DNA of 14,866 bases from Desulfatitalea sp. (GCA_018224505.1 JAGTVD010000442.1:1-14866); one strand, 5' to 3'. Counted from the stretch's first letter, positions 1-7,196 are shown. Notes: generated by a model not told the origin, from the letters alone. Numbers and translations are program-made.

Positions 1-9
1 GGCCCGATC

Positions 10-63
10 GGAGGATTCAAAATCCTCGAAATAGCTCGCTATTCCTCCGGTTTTGAATCCTCC
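10..63. repeat. Nested palindromic element (13-bp perfect inverted repeat with inner hairpins)
   Basis: The outer arms are GGAGGATTCAAAA at 10-22 and its exact reverse complement TTTTGAATCCTCC at 51-63. Inside is a second stem, AATAGC (30-35) with GCTATT (38-43), around a 2-nt loop. The left arm can also fold alone: GAGGATT (11-17) pairs with AATCCTC (21-27) across a 3-nt loop. The element therefore has alternative folds. No T-run follows it on either strand, so it does not look like a simple rho-independent terminator. It may be a genome-wide palindromic repeat, an RNA-processing site or the remnant of a small non-autonomous element. No flanking target duplication is visible. Confidence 0.6.
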
Positions 64-91
64 AATCGAACCAATCTGACCCAAATCAAGG

Positions 92-115
92 CGCCTAAAA
101 GGCGAACTTATTTTT
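92..115 (+). terminator. Possible weak plus-strand terminator hairpin
   Basis: A 5-bp stem, CGCCT (92-96) with AGGCG (100-104), closes on an AAA loop and is followed by AACTTATTTTT on the plus strand. That order would suit transcription entering from the left edge and running towards the convergent end of the DUF294 gene. On the minus strand no U-run follows the stem. The stem is short and the T-run is interrupted, so the call is weak. Confidence 0.25.
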
Positions 116-124
116 GCGCGAACC

Positions 125-2059
125 CTAAGGAAAATTGAGAAAAAAATCGAGTCGCATTTTGGCCTGGGCGATGCGGATGCACTTGAATGCCTCTTTCAGG
201 GATTGCTGTTCGATCTGGGTCAGGTCGCCGGGTCTGAGATAGTTGTCCGGCGTGCTGCCGTCCCGGGTGATTCGCCGCGCCTGGTGCTTGAGACGCTGAA
301 ACATCAAATATTCGTAGGCGTGCACCAGTTCGTCGTGCTCTTTCCTGTCCAGGCCGTTTTGCGCGTGAATCATGCCGAGCCGCTTGATGGTGCCTGTTTC
401 CCGGATGTGGCCCTGCATGGCATAGATCCGGGCGAAATCAACCACCAGCCGCATCGCACTCTTGATGTCCAGCCCCCCCTTGCGATCGCTGCGTTCCTCG
501 AGTACAAAATTACCGAAAAAGCCCAATGGAGGCTTGAAGGACACGGTGTTGCGCGCCATGTGCCGCAAAAAACCGGAATATTCCGCCAATTGCTCGAACA
601 GCGTTTCGTGCAGTGTTTTACACAAACCTTCCTGGCCATAACCAAGGCGAAAATCGAAGAAGATATTGGCATTGAGCAGCCGGTCCGGGTCGTCGCTCGC
701 GACCCAGCGGCGATAGTACAATTGCCATTGGTGCAGGGGTTGGCACCATTCCGGGTTTTTGGCCATGATGTTGTTTTCGCAATGGGTCTGGCCGATTGCA
801 TGCAAATCGTCGCAGACCCGGGTGCCCAGGGAGAGGAAGTAGTCCCGGGCGTCCTGCTCCGCTTCAGGCGGGACATCATCGAAGACAATGGCGTTGTCCT
901 GATCTGTTTTGAGGGTTTGCTCCCGCCGGCCCTCGCTGCCGAACAGCAAAAACGCGAATGGCGCCGGGGGTGGGCCGGCGGATTCAAGGGCCATCTCCAT
1001 CACCCGTGTCAGCGCCGCGTCGGTAAAGGCGGTGATGATGCTGTTAAGATGGTCGGCTTTGGCGCCGCTGACGATCAGTTGTTCGATCAGCTCAGGCAGT
1101 TGGGCGTAGCCGGCCTTGATCTCCGCAGTTGTGCGGGCGGTGTGGATGCCATGGGCCAACATGATCGGAGAGGGGGTGCGGGCCAGGAGAAGATCCCGTT
1201 CGGTCACCATCCCCTCCATCCGCTCTCCGCGCAGTACGCCCAAGTGTTTGACCTGGCGCCGCATCATGGTCAACATCGCCTCGAAAATACGGGTGTCGGC
1301 CGGGACGGTGAGCAGGGGGGTGGACATGATGGCCGCAGCCGGGGTATCGGAGTTCAGCCCGCCGGCAACCACTTTTTTTCGCAGATCGAAGTCGGTGATG
1401 ATGCCTTGCGGCTGGCCGTTGTCATCCGTGACCATGATGGCGCTCTGCCGGCTGGTGGTCATCAGTTCCGCGGCGCGCCGTATCGGCGTCGCACCTGTAC
1501 AGGCAGGAAAGGCCTGGGTGATCTCCGTCACGGATGCAGACAAAAAAGACGCTTGGGCCTCCAGGTCCGGGATGCCGGTAGCGGCAGCCGGTGCCGGTGC
1601 CAAACGTTTGTCCTCTTCTCTCAGGGTGGCTTTGAAATGGCCGGCAAAGGCCGGGTTTTTTGCGCACAACCGGAAGAAATTCTCCCGGTCCAGCCAGTGA
1701 ACGGTGGTCTCTTCCAGGCAGCGCACGGAGCTGGTGGAAAGACCGTTGTTGTATAGAATGGAAATTCCGCCATAGATCCTCCCTGTTTCCAGGATCTCCT
1801 CTACCCGTACTTGCCCATTGGCCTGGATGGTGCGCTCCAGGCGACCGCGCTCCAGAAGCAACACATGGGTGATCACCGTCTCTTCCTGGGCGAACAGGAC
1901 GTGTTCGGGCGGCAGGGTCTCGGTTTCGAGGTTGGCGGCAACCGTTGCGATTTCGCTCTGGGGTAGGCCCTGAAACGGTGTAATGCTGCACAGGAAGGCC
2001 TGTCGGCGGCTCAGGTCTTCTGCTAACGGGTGATGAACGGGACGCGGAAAGTTTTCCAT
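125..2059 (-). CDS. cNMP-binding-like / CBS-pair / DUF294 nucleotidyltransferase-like signalling protein
   Basis: A 644-residue soluble protein with the domain order of the DUF294 family. Residues ~20-145 form a cyclic-nucleotide-binding-type beta-roll, ~185-295 two CBS repeats, and ~310-640 a GlnD-like putative nucleotidyltransferase plus its C-terminal DUF294 domain. The nucleotidyltransferase signature GSEGRREQTLKTDQDNA (374-390) is intact, including the TDxD metal-binding pair. No signal peptide or membrane segment is seen, so it is probably cytoplasmic. The phosphate-binding cassette of the N-terminal domain is degenerate: where CRP-like proteins have FGE...PRxA it reads YGGISILYNNGLSTSSV (96-112), so cAMP binding is doubtful. 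In known genomes such proteins often accompany transporters or DnaQ-like exonucleases, but neither is adjacent here. The enzymatic target is unknown. The gene has its own promoter candidates in the 145-bp gap after lipA. Confidence 0.88.
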   Translation of the reverse strand: MENFPRPVHHPLAEDLSRRQAFLCSITPFQGLPQSEIATVAANLETETLPPEHVLFAQEETVITHVLLLERGRLERTIQANGQVRVEEILETGRIYGGISILYNNGLSTSSVRCLEETTVHWLDRENFFRLCAKNPAFAGHFKATLREEDKRLAPAPAAATGIPDLEAQASFLSASVTEITQAFPACTGATPIRRAAELMTTSRQSAIMVTDDNGQPQGIITDFDLRKKVVAGGLNSDTPAAAIMSTPLLTVPADTRIFEAMLTMMRRQVKHLGVLRGERMEGMVTERDLLLARTPSPIMLAHGIHTARTTAEIKAGYAQLPELIEQLIVSGAKADHLNSIITAFTDAALTRVMEMALESAGPPPAPFAFLLFGSEGRREQTLKTDQDNAIVFDDVPPEAEQDARDYFLSLGTRVCDDLHAIGQTHCENNIMAKNPEWCQPLHQWQLYYRRWVASDDPDRLLNANIFFDFRLGYGQEGLCKTLHETLFEQLAEYSGFLRHMARNTVSFKPPLGFFGNFVLEERSDRKGGLDIKSAMRLVVDFARIYAMQGHIRETGTIKRLGMIHAQNGLDRKEHDELVHAYEYLMFQRLKHQARRITRDGSTPDNYLRPGDLTQIEQQSLKEAFKCIRIAQAKMRLDFFLNFP

Positions 2060-2162
2060 GGTGGAGCCCCTGTTGATGGTGTCAGCATGTCACGGTCAGA
2101 ATGCGCCGGTTTACCCCAACTTCTGGGTTTACTTCCCCAGGTGGTGCGGGCCAATCGAGCCC

Positions 2163-2191
2163 ATTGTGGCAGTCTCGGCTGCGGACGTCAA
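2163..2191 (-). promoter_or_regulatory. Sigma-70-type promoter candidate for the DUF294 gene (proximal)
   Basis: On the minus strand, TTGACG (2191-2186) is separated by exactly 17 bp from CACAAT (2168-2163). That is 5/6 and 4/6 matches to the -35 and -10 consensus. It lies about 100 bp upstream of the ATG at 2059, inside the lipA-DUF294 intergenic region, and would give a 5' leader of about 95 nt. Confidence 0.45.
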
Positions 2192-2193
2192 GC

Positions 2194-2221
2194 ATTATAG
2201 GGTATTAGCCCAATTGCTCAA
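2194..2221 (-). promoter_or_regulatory. Second promoter candidate for the DUF294 gene (distal, overlaps lipA end)
   Basis: On the minus strand a perfect TATAAT (2199-2194) follows TTGAGC (2221-2216) with a 16-bp spacer. The -35 box lies in the last codons of lipA. The -10 box is only 2 bp from the -35 box of the proximal candidate, so the two would be tandem and probably mutually exclusive in use. Confidence 0.4.
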
Positions 2222-3068
2222 ATATTTCTCCGGCCTGATAAGAACTGCGCACAAACGGACCGCTGGCCACTTGGTCGAAGCCCATTGCCAGGGCTTGTCG
2301 GCGCCATTCGTCAAAGGCTTCCGGTGTGATATAGCGCACCACCGGGTGGTGGTCGGGCGAGGGTTGCAGGTATTGGCCCAGGGTCAGGATGCGGCATCGG
2401 GCTCGGCGCAGGTCGGCCAGGACGTCACGGATCTCCGCGTCGGTTTCTCCCAGCCCCAGCATGAGGCCCGATTTGGTGGGGATGGAAGGGGCGCCGGCGG
2501 CGGCGGTTTGCAACAGTTGTAACGAACGCCGGTATTGGGCTTGGGGTCGGACCCGGGGGTAGAGTCGCGGCACGGTCTCCACATTGTGGTTGATTACGTC
2601 AGGTCGGGCCGCCAGGACCATCTGCAGGGCGTCCGCGTCCCCCTGAAAGTCGGGAATCAACACCTCTACGCGGACGCCTTCGATCCGGGCGTGCAGGGCG
2701 TGGATGGTCGCCGCAAAATGGGCTGCGCCACCGTCGGGCAGGTCGTCGCGCGTGACCGAGGTGACCACCACATAGCCCAGTTGCATATCGGCGGCGGCCC
2801 GGGCCACCCGCCGGGGTTCGTCGGGGTCGGGCGGCGCCAGGGGACCGCCTTTCACCGCACAGAAGGTGCATTCGCGGGTGCAGTGGTCGCCGAGGATCAG
2901 GAATGTGGCAGTGTGGTGCGCGAAGCACTCGAACATATTGGGGCAGCACGCCGCCTGACAGACGGTGTGCAGCCGCCCGTTGCGCAACAAGCGGCGAGTG
3001 CGTTCATATTGGGGGCCGGTGGGAAACCGGACCCGCAGCCACGGCGGTTTGGGCGGTGGGGGACTCAC
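2205..3068 (-). CDS. lipA: Lipoyl synthase (radical SAM)
   Basis: LipA inserts two sulfur atoms at C6 and C8 of protein-bound octanoyl groups, here most likely on GcvH. At 287 residues it is near the usual family length. The auxiliary-cluster cysteines C37-x4-C42-x5-C48 and the radical SAM cysteines C63-x3-C67-x2-C70 are all present. The C-terminal RSSY motif (274-277), which supplies the serine ligand of the auxiliary cluster, is also present. The start is GTG at 3068. It overlaps the lipB stop as GTGA and is preceded by a strong AGGAGG four bases upstream, which fixes the choice. It is the last gene of the gcvH-gcvPA-gcvPB-lipB-lipA operon. The short proline-rich N-terminus replaces the longer leader seen in some LipA proteins. 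Confidence 0.97.
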   Translation of the reverse strand: MSPPPPKPPWLRVRFPTGPQYERTRRLLRNGRLHTVCQAACCPNMFECFAHHTATFLILGDHCTRECTFCAVKGGPLAPPDPDEPRRVARAAADMQLGYVVVTSVTRDDLPDGGAAHFAATIHALHARIEGVRVEVLIPDFQGDADALQMVLAARPDVINHNVETVPRLYPRVRPQAQYRRSLQLLQTAAAGAPSIPTKSGLMLGLGETDAEIRDVLADLRRARCRILTLGQYLQPSPDHHPVVRYITPEAFDEWRRQALAMGFDQVASGPFVRSSYQAGEIFEQLG

Positions 3069-3757
3069 GCCGCCTCCTGGACCATGGGTGCCAGGGTGTC
3101 CCGCGATACGCGCTCGAATGTCAGGTCCAGCAGAAGGCCCAAGTGCGCCACCATTTGCTGGCGCACCGTCTCCATGGACACCGCAGCGCCGGCTTCACGG
3201 GCCAGGGTGGTCATCTCGCACGACTGGATGCCGCAGGGGTTGATCCAGGTGAAAGGGGTCCGGTCGGTGGTCACGTTGAGGGCCAGGCCGTGGAAGCTCA
3301 CGCTCCGCCTTACGGTGATACCCACGCTGCCCAGCTTGCGGGGGCCCACCCAGGCGCCCCGGTGGACGGTGTCGCCGCGGGCGGATACGCCCCATTGGGC
3401 TGCGGTGCGCACCATGGCCGTCTCCATCGCCGTCACCAGTTCCACCACTTTGATGCGGGCTGCCGTCAAATCGATCAAGGGGTAGACCACCAGTTGGCCC
3501 GGACCGTGGTAGGTGATGTCGCCGCCGCGTTCCACCGGTACGATGGCGATCCCCTTTTCCTGTAGGATTGCTTCGGAAATTAACAGGTTTTCCCGGCCGC
3601 CGCGGCGCCCTAAAGTGAAGACCGGGGGATGTTCAAGCAAAATCACCAGGTCCCGGTCCAGGCGGCCGCTGCGGCGGGCGTCCACTGCGGCGCGCTGCAG
3701 GGCCAGGGCTTCGCTGTAGTCGGTGCGTGGCAGATCGAGCAAGTAGGCGGCGGTCAT
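3065..3757 (-). CDS. lipB: Octanoyl-[acyl-carrier-protein]:protein N-octanoyltransferase
   Basis: LipB moves octanoate from octanoyl-ACP to the acceptor lysine of lipoyl domains, the step before LipA. The 230-residue protein carries the family block GGDITYHGPGQLV (78-90), the catalytic lysine in PRKLGSVGI (K141) and the acyl-thioester cysteine in INPCGI (C175). The ATG at 3757 lies four bases after the gcvPB stop codon (TAG). No strong separate ribosome site is visible, which suggests translational coupling. Its stop overlaps the lipA start by four bases. The position directly behind the gcv genes indicates that GcvH is its main substrate. Confidence 0.96.
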   Translation of the reverse strand: MTAAYLLDLPRTDYSEALALQRAAVDARRSGRLDRDLVILLEHPPVFTLGRRGGRENLLISEAILQEKGIAIVPVERGGDITYHGPGQLVVYPLIDLTAARIKVVELVTAMETAMVRTAAQWGVSARGDTVHRGAWVGPRKLGSVGITVRRSVSFHGLALNVTTDRTPFTWINPCGIQSCEMTTLAREAGAAVSMETVRQQMVAHLGLLLDLTFERVSRDTLAPMVQEAA

Positions 3758-3761
3758 GGTA

Positions 3762-5207
3762 CTATCCGGTCAGGCACGGCTTGCGCGCCGCCTGCACTTC
3801 GTCCAACCGCCGCCGTTGGGCCCTCAGCGGGGCCTGGCGTAGCCGTTCGGGGTCGGTTTCGGCTTCCCGTGCAATGGAAACAAGGGCTGCGATGAAGCGG
3901 TCCAGGGTCTCTTTGGTTTCGGTTTCGGTGGGTTCGATCATCAGGGCGCCGGGCACCACCAGCGGGAAATAGATGGTGGGCGGGTGAAACCCGTAATCGA
4001 TGAGCCGTTTGGCGATGTCCAGGGTGGTCACTTTGTGGGGCAGCTGGTGCTTGTCGGAGAAAACGCACTCGTGCATGCAGGGCCGATCGTAGGGCAGGTG
4101 GTAATGGTTCCGCAGCCCGGCGCGCAGGTAGTTGGCATTGAGTACCGCCAGCTGGCTGACCCGCGGCAGGTCGGCGCCCAGGCTCAGGATGTAGCTGTAA
4201 GCGCGGGCCAGGATTCCGAAGTTGCCGTAAAAGGCGTGCAGCTTGCCGATGGATTGGGGAAAGTCGCTGCCGAGGGTGAAATGGTCGTCCACTTTCAGCA
4301 CCCGGGGCACGGGCAGGTAGCGAGCCAGGGCTTGGGTGACGCACACCGGGCCGGCGCCGGGCCCGCCGCCGCCGTGGGGTGTGGAGAAGGTTTTGTGCAG
4401 GTTGAGGTGCAGCACATCCACCCCCATGGCCCCCATGTGGACCTGCCCCAGCACGGCGTTCATGTTGGCCCCGTCGGCATAGACCAGGCCCCCTTTGGCG
4501 TGCACGAGGTCGGCCACTTGGCGGATGTGGGTTTCAAATAACCCCAGGGTGTTGGGGTTGGTGACCATGATGCCGGCCGTATCGTCATCCATCCGCGCGG
4601 CCACGGCGTCCGGCTCCAGGATGCCTTCAGGGCCCGAGGGCACCGCCACGGCGGTGAAGCCGCACAAAGCGGCGCTGGCCGGGTTGGTGCCGTGGGCCGT
4701 GTCCGGGATCAGGATCTTGGTGCGCGGCCGTCCCTGGTCGGCGTGGTGGGCGTAGAAGATCAACATGCCGGCCAACTCGCCCTGGGCGCCGGCCGCGGGC
4801 TGCAGGGAGCCGGCGTCCAGGCCGGTGATTTCGGCCAGCAGCCGCTCCAGTTCGAACATCAGGCGCAGCAGGCCCTGGCTCAGTTCCGTCGGCAGCAGGG
4901 GGTGGGCCCGGGCGATACCCGGCAGGGCGGCCTGCCGTTCGTTGGTTTTGGGGTTGTACTTCATGGTGCAGGAACCCAGGGGGTACATGGTGGTGTCCAC
5001 ACTCATGTTCCATTGGCTCAGACGGGTGTAGTGGCGCACGATTTCCGGCTCGCTCAAATCGGGGAAATCGGGGTAGTCGCCAACCAAGGCCGGTTCCAGC
5101 GGGTGTTCGGGCACATCCCGTTCGGGCATGGAAAATGCGCTGCGGCCCGGCGCGCCCATCTCCCAGAGCAGCGGTTCTTCGAATAGCAATGCGTGGGCAT
5201 CCATCAT
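3762..5207 (-). CDS. gcvPB: Glycine dehydrogenase (decarboxylating) subunit 2, P-protein beta
   Basis: This is the catalytic half of the split P-protein. It decarboxylates glycine with pyridoxal phosphate and passes the aminomethyl group to lipoyl-GcvH. The PLP-binding lysine lies in HLNLHKTFSTPHGGGGPG (K272), preceded by the DGANMNA block (245-251). The protein is 481 residues, the normal length of GcvPB. The reading frame stays open upstream to 5762, but that stretch is only the antisense-frame shadow of gcvPA. The start is ATG at 5207, which overlaps the gcvPA stop as ATGA and has a GAGGT ribosome site just upstream. The overlap suggests coupled, equimolar synthesis with GcvPA. Confidence 0.96.
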   Translation of the reverse strand: MMDAHALLFEEPLLWEMGAPGRSAFSMPERDVPEHPLEPALVGDYPDFPDLSEPEIVRHYTRLSQWNMSVDTTMYPLGSCTMKYNPKTNERQAALPGIARAHPLLPTELSQGLLRLMFELERLLAEITGLDAGSLQPAAGAQGELAGMLIFYAHHADQGRPRTKILIPDTAHGTNPASAALCGFTAVAVPSGPEGILEPDAVAARMDDDTAGIMVTNPNTLGLFETHIRQVADLVHAKGGLVYADGANMNAVLGQVHMGAMGVDVLHLNLHKTFSTPHGGGGPGAGPVCVTQALARYLPVPRVLKVDDHFTLGSDFPQSIGKLHAFYGNFGILARAYSYILSLGADLPRVSQLAVLNANYLRAGLRNHYHLPYDRPCMHECVFSDKHQLPHKVTTLDIAKRLIDYGFHPPTIYFPLVVPGALMIEPTETETKETLDRFIAALVSIAREAETDPERLRQAPLRAQRRRLDEVQAARKPCLTG

Positions 5208-6538
5208 GCGGTCACCTCTGCCACCAGCCGGTCCATTGCTGCTTTGCTGCCGGTTTCCGTGACACACAGCAGATAGTGATCGGCCAGTTCCGGGTAGAAG
5301 GGTTCCAGGGGTAGCCCGGCAATGATCCTTCGGGCCATCAGACGGCGGTGGGTGGCGGCCGATCCAGCCGGCAGCCGAACCACGAACTCGTTGAAGACCG
5401 GCGCCGTGAAGGGCAAGACCACCCCGGCCCGCTGGAGCGCGTTTTGCAGATAGCCGGTTTTGTCGTAGTTGAGCCGTGCCAATTGCCGCAAGCCGGTGGC
5501 ACCCAAGGAGGCCATGTACATGGCGGCGGCGGTGGCGCACAACCCCTGATTGGTGCAGATGTTGGAGGTGGCGCGCTCCCGGCGGATGTGCTGTTCGCGG
5601 GTGGCCAGCGTAAGAACGAAGCCGCGGCGACCCTCCAGATCCACGGTTTTGCCCACCAGCCGTCCGGGCATGGCCCGCAGGTGTGTCGTCCGGCAGGCGA
5701 ACAACCCTAATCCGGGCCCGCCGAAGCTGCGCGGAATGCCCAGGCTCTGGCCTTCGCCGCACACGATATCGGCCCCCAGGTGTCCGGGAGCCGAATATAG
5801 TCCGAAAGCCAGCGGTTCGCTGAAGGCCGCTACCATCAGGGCTGTGCCGTCGGCATGGGCCGCATCGGACACAGCCGCGACGTCTTCGATGCAGCCGAAA
5901 AAGTTGGGCGACTGCACCGCCACGGCGGCCAGGTCACGCAGGTCGGTCAGGGGCGTGAGGTCGGTGCGCCCATCGGGGCCATAGGGCAATGGTACGATCT
6001 CGAAACCAGTGGGGCGCAGATAGGTCTCCACCACCTGACGGTAGAGCGGGTGAATGGCTTGGGAAATCGCCAGGCGCCGTCGTTTGGTGATGCGTACGGC
6101 CATGAGCAGGGCCTCGGCCAATGCGGAAGCACCGTCGTAGATGGAGGCATTGGCCGCCTCCATTCCGAGGAGTCGGGCCACCAGGGTCTGGTATTCGTAG
6201 ATGGCTTGCAGGGTTCCCTGGCTGACCTCCGGCTGGTAGGGAGTATAGGCCGTGAACAGTTCTCCCCGGCGCAACAGTTGTTGAATGGTTTCGGGAATGT
6301 GGTGAGCATAACTGCCCGCGCCCAGGTAGATGTCGTAGTCCGGCGCGGTGGCGGTGGTGCCGGCCAGGGTCTCCATGTGGTGGTCCAGGGCCCATTCGCT
6401 GTACGCCGGCGGCAGTTCCAGGGGTGCGGTCCGGCGGCAATCGGCGGGGATTTCGTTGAACAGCTCCTCCAGGCGTCCGCACCCCACGGCCGCCAGCATG
6501 GCAGCGATATCGGCCTCGGTGTGGGGAAGGTAGCGCAC
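5204..6538 (-). CDS. gcvPA: Glycine dehydrogenase (decarboxylating) subunit 1, P-protein alpha
   Basis: This is the N-terminal half of the split P-protein. It pairs with GcvPB in the heterotetrameric glycine decarboxylase of the glycine cleavage system. The 444-residue length is typical. Recognisable family blocks are YLGAGSYAHHIPE (71-83), YTPYQPEVSQG (98-108) and NASIYDGASALAEA (130-143). The start is GTG at 6538 (first residues MRYLPHTEAD), five bases after the gcvH stop, with AAAGGA as ribosome site formed by the end of gcvH. The split form is common in Desulfobacterota, Firmicutes and archaea, whereas many other bacteria have a single fused GcvP. Confidence 0.96.
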   Translation of the reverse strand: MRYLPHTEADIAAMLAAVGCGRLEELFNEIPADCRRTAPLELPPAYSEWALDHHMETLAGTTATAPDYDIYLGAGSYAHHIPETIQQLLRRGELFTAYTPYQPEVSQGTLQAIYEYQTLVARLLGMEAANASIYDGASALAEALLMAVRITKRRRLAISQAIHPLYRQVVETYLRPTGFEIVPLPYGPDGRTDLTPLTDLRDLAAVAVQSPNFFGCIEDVAAVSDAAHADGTALMVAAFSEPLAFGLYSAPGHLGADIVCGEGQSLGIPRSFGGPGLGLFACRTTHLRAMPGRLVGKTVDLEGRRGFVLTLATREQHIRRERATSNICTNQGLCATAAAMYMASLGATGLRQLARLNYDKTGYLQNALQRAGVVLPFTAPVFNEFVVRLPAGSAATHRRLMARRIIAGLPLEPFYPELADHYLLCVTETGSKAAMDRLVAEVTA

Positions 6539-6543
6539 GGGAA

Positions 6544-6942
6544 TTATCCTTTCAGCATGTTCAGGTAGGCGTCGCGATCCATGAGTTGGTCATAATCGGC
6601 CCCATTGGCGGGTTTGATTTTCATCATCCAGCCACCTTTATAGGGTTGGCTGTTGACCATTTCGGGCTGGTCCTCCAATTCAGCGTTGACTGCCACCACC
6701 TCGCCAGCCAGGGGTGCCAACAGCTCGGAGACCGCTTTAACCGACTCCACCGACCCGAAATCCTCCCCTTCCGTGAGGGTGCGGCCGGTTGCGGGCAGCT
6801 CGACGAAGACGATATCCCCCAACTGGTCCTGGGCGTAGTCGCTGATGCCCACCACAAAGAGGTCCCCCTCGGGACGCGCCCATTCATGATCCTGGCTGTA
6901 ACGGATATCTTCGGGAAAGTGCAGCTCTTCGATATCTTTCAT
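6544..6942 (-). CDS. gcvH: Glycine cleavage system H protein
   Basis: GcvH is the lipoyl-carrier protein that shuttles the aminomethyl intermediate between P, T and L proteins. The 132-residue product has the conserved lipoylation site GSVESVKAVSEL with acceptor K69, plus the YSQDHEW block near the N-terminus (15-21). The start is ATG at 6942, five bases after GGAGG. An ATG four bases further upstream is out of frame. It is the first gene of the operon, with no gcvT next to it. It is preceded by a 254-bp intergenic region carrying a promoter candidate. Confidence 0.97.
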   Translation of the reverse strand: MKDIEELHFPEDIRYSQDHEWARPEGDLFVVGISDYAQDQLGDIVFVELPATGRTLTEGEDFGSVESVKAVSELLAPLAGEVVAVNAELEDQPEMVNSQPYKGGWMMKIKPANGADYDQLMDRDAYLNMLKG

Positions 6943-7013
6943 TCATGCCTCCTTGTTGGCGGGAAAGGGGTAGGGGTGCGGCCATTGGCCCATTCCGGCA
7001 AGAGCCCAAGCGC

Positions 7014-7065
7014 ATGCCGTTATTGTGGACCGACTGGGATAAAAATGCAACCGGGAATACGGCAT
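7014..7065. repeat. Inverted repeat bracketing the gcvH promoter candidate
   Basis: ATGCCGTTATT at 7014-7024 and AATACGGCAT at 7056-7065 are reverse complements apart from one inserted base. They are separated by 31 bp. The left arm overlaps the proposed -10 box and the right arm lies just upstream of the -35 box, an arrangement seen with looping or two-site operators. If the region is transcribed from the upstream operon it could also form a long-loop stem. Confidence 0.45.
7022..7050 (-). promoter_or_regulatory. Promoter candidate for the gcv-lip operon
   Basis: On the minus strand TTGCAT (7050-7045) and CACAAT (7027-7022) are separated by 17 bp. The matches are 3/6 and 4/6, so this is a weak sigma-70-type site. 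It sits about 80 bp upstream of the gcvH ATG. It is flanked by the inverted repeat at 7014-7065, which could be an operator or an RNA stem. Confidence 0.32.
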
Positions 7066-7111
7066 AGCAAACGGTAACCGCACTTGGAATTCAGGATGAG
7101 ATCATCACCCT

Positions 7112-7140
7112 GTGGGAGCGGCTTCCAGCCGCGATCGGGC
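7112..7140 (+). repeat. REP-like palindromic unit
   Basis: The unit begins GTGGGAGCGGCTTCCAGCCG and continues CGATCGGGC. It forms a stem GCGGCT/AGCCGC with a 3-nt loop at 7118-7132. The layout of a short GTGG head, then a GC hairpin, then CGAT, resembles the REP elements mobilised by RAYT (TnpA-REP) transposases in pseudomonads and xanthomonads. A related unit lies inverted at 7161-7187. No RAYT gene is in the window. Confidence 0.55.
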
Positions 7141-7160
7141 TGGCACGAGGGTTCGTGGTT

Positions 7161-7187
7161 GGGCATCGTAGCCGAAAGGCGCTCCCC
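7161..7187 (-). repeat. Second REP-like unit, inverted relative to the first
   Basis: Read on the minus strand the unit is GGGGAGCGCCTTTCGGCTAC followed by GATGCCC. Aligned without gaps to the plus-strand unit at 7112-7140, it shares GGGAGCG, CTT, a GC pair and the terminal CGAT. Its hairpin is weaker. Together the two inverted units resemble a BIME-type composite placed just after the stop codon of the DUF4340 gene. Confidence 0.45.
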
Positions 7188-7196
7188 TTGCGGCGA

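Larger units (their letters stand above)
6943..7196. other. Intergenic region upstream of gcvH
   Basis: No gene is supported in these 254 bp. It holds a promoter candidate (7022-7050), an inverted repeat around that promoter (7014-7065), a small perfect palindrome CGGTAACCG (7072-7080) and two REP-like units in opposite orientation (7112-7140 and 7161-7187). I looked for the glycine riboswitch core sequences on the minus strand and did not see them. Confidence 0.6.

Noticed and set aside
1..124. tRNA or small RNA gene in the left-edge palindrome
   Set aside because: No cloverleaf, T-loop or CCA features are present. The structure is a nested linear palindrome.
203..1756. Long open frame on the plus strand (517 codons) opposite the DUF294 gene
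   Set aside because: Antisense shadow of a GC-rich gene. The translation has no recognisable family pattern, while the minus-strand protein has clear domains.
5208..5762. Upstream extension of the gcvPB reading frame
   Set aside because: It lies entirely within gcvPA in another frame and has no resemblance to P-protein. The ATG at 5207 with ribosome site and ATGA overlap gives the standard length.
7112..7187. CRISPR-like repeats
   Set aside because: Only two imperfect units in opposite orientation, with no regular spacers.
6943..7196. Glycine riboswitch upstream of gcvH
   Set aside because: I scanned the minus strand for the paired aptamer core and saw no convincing match. A covariance-model search would be needed to exclude a divergent one.
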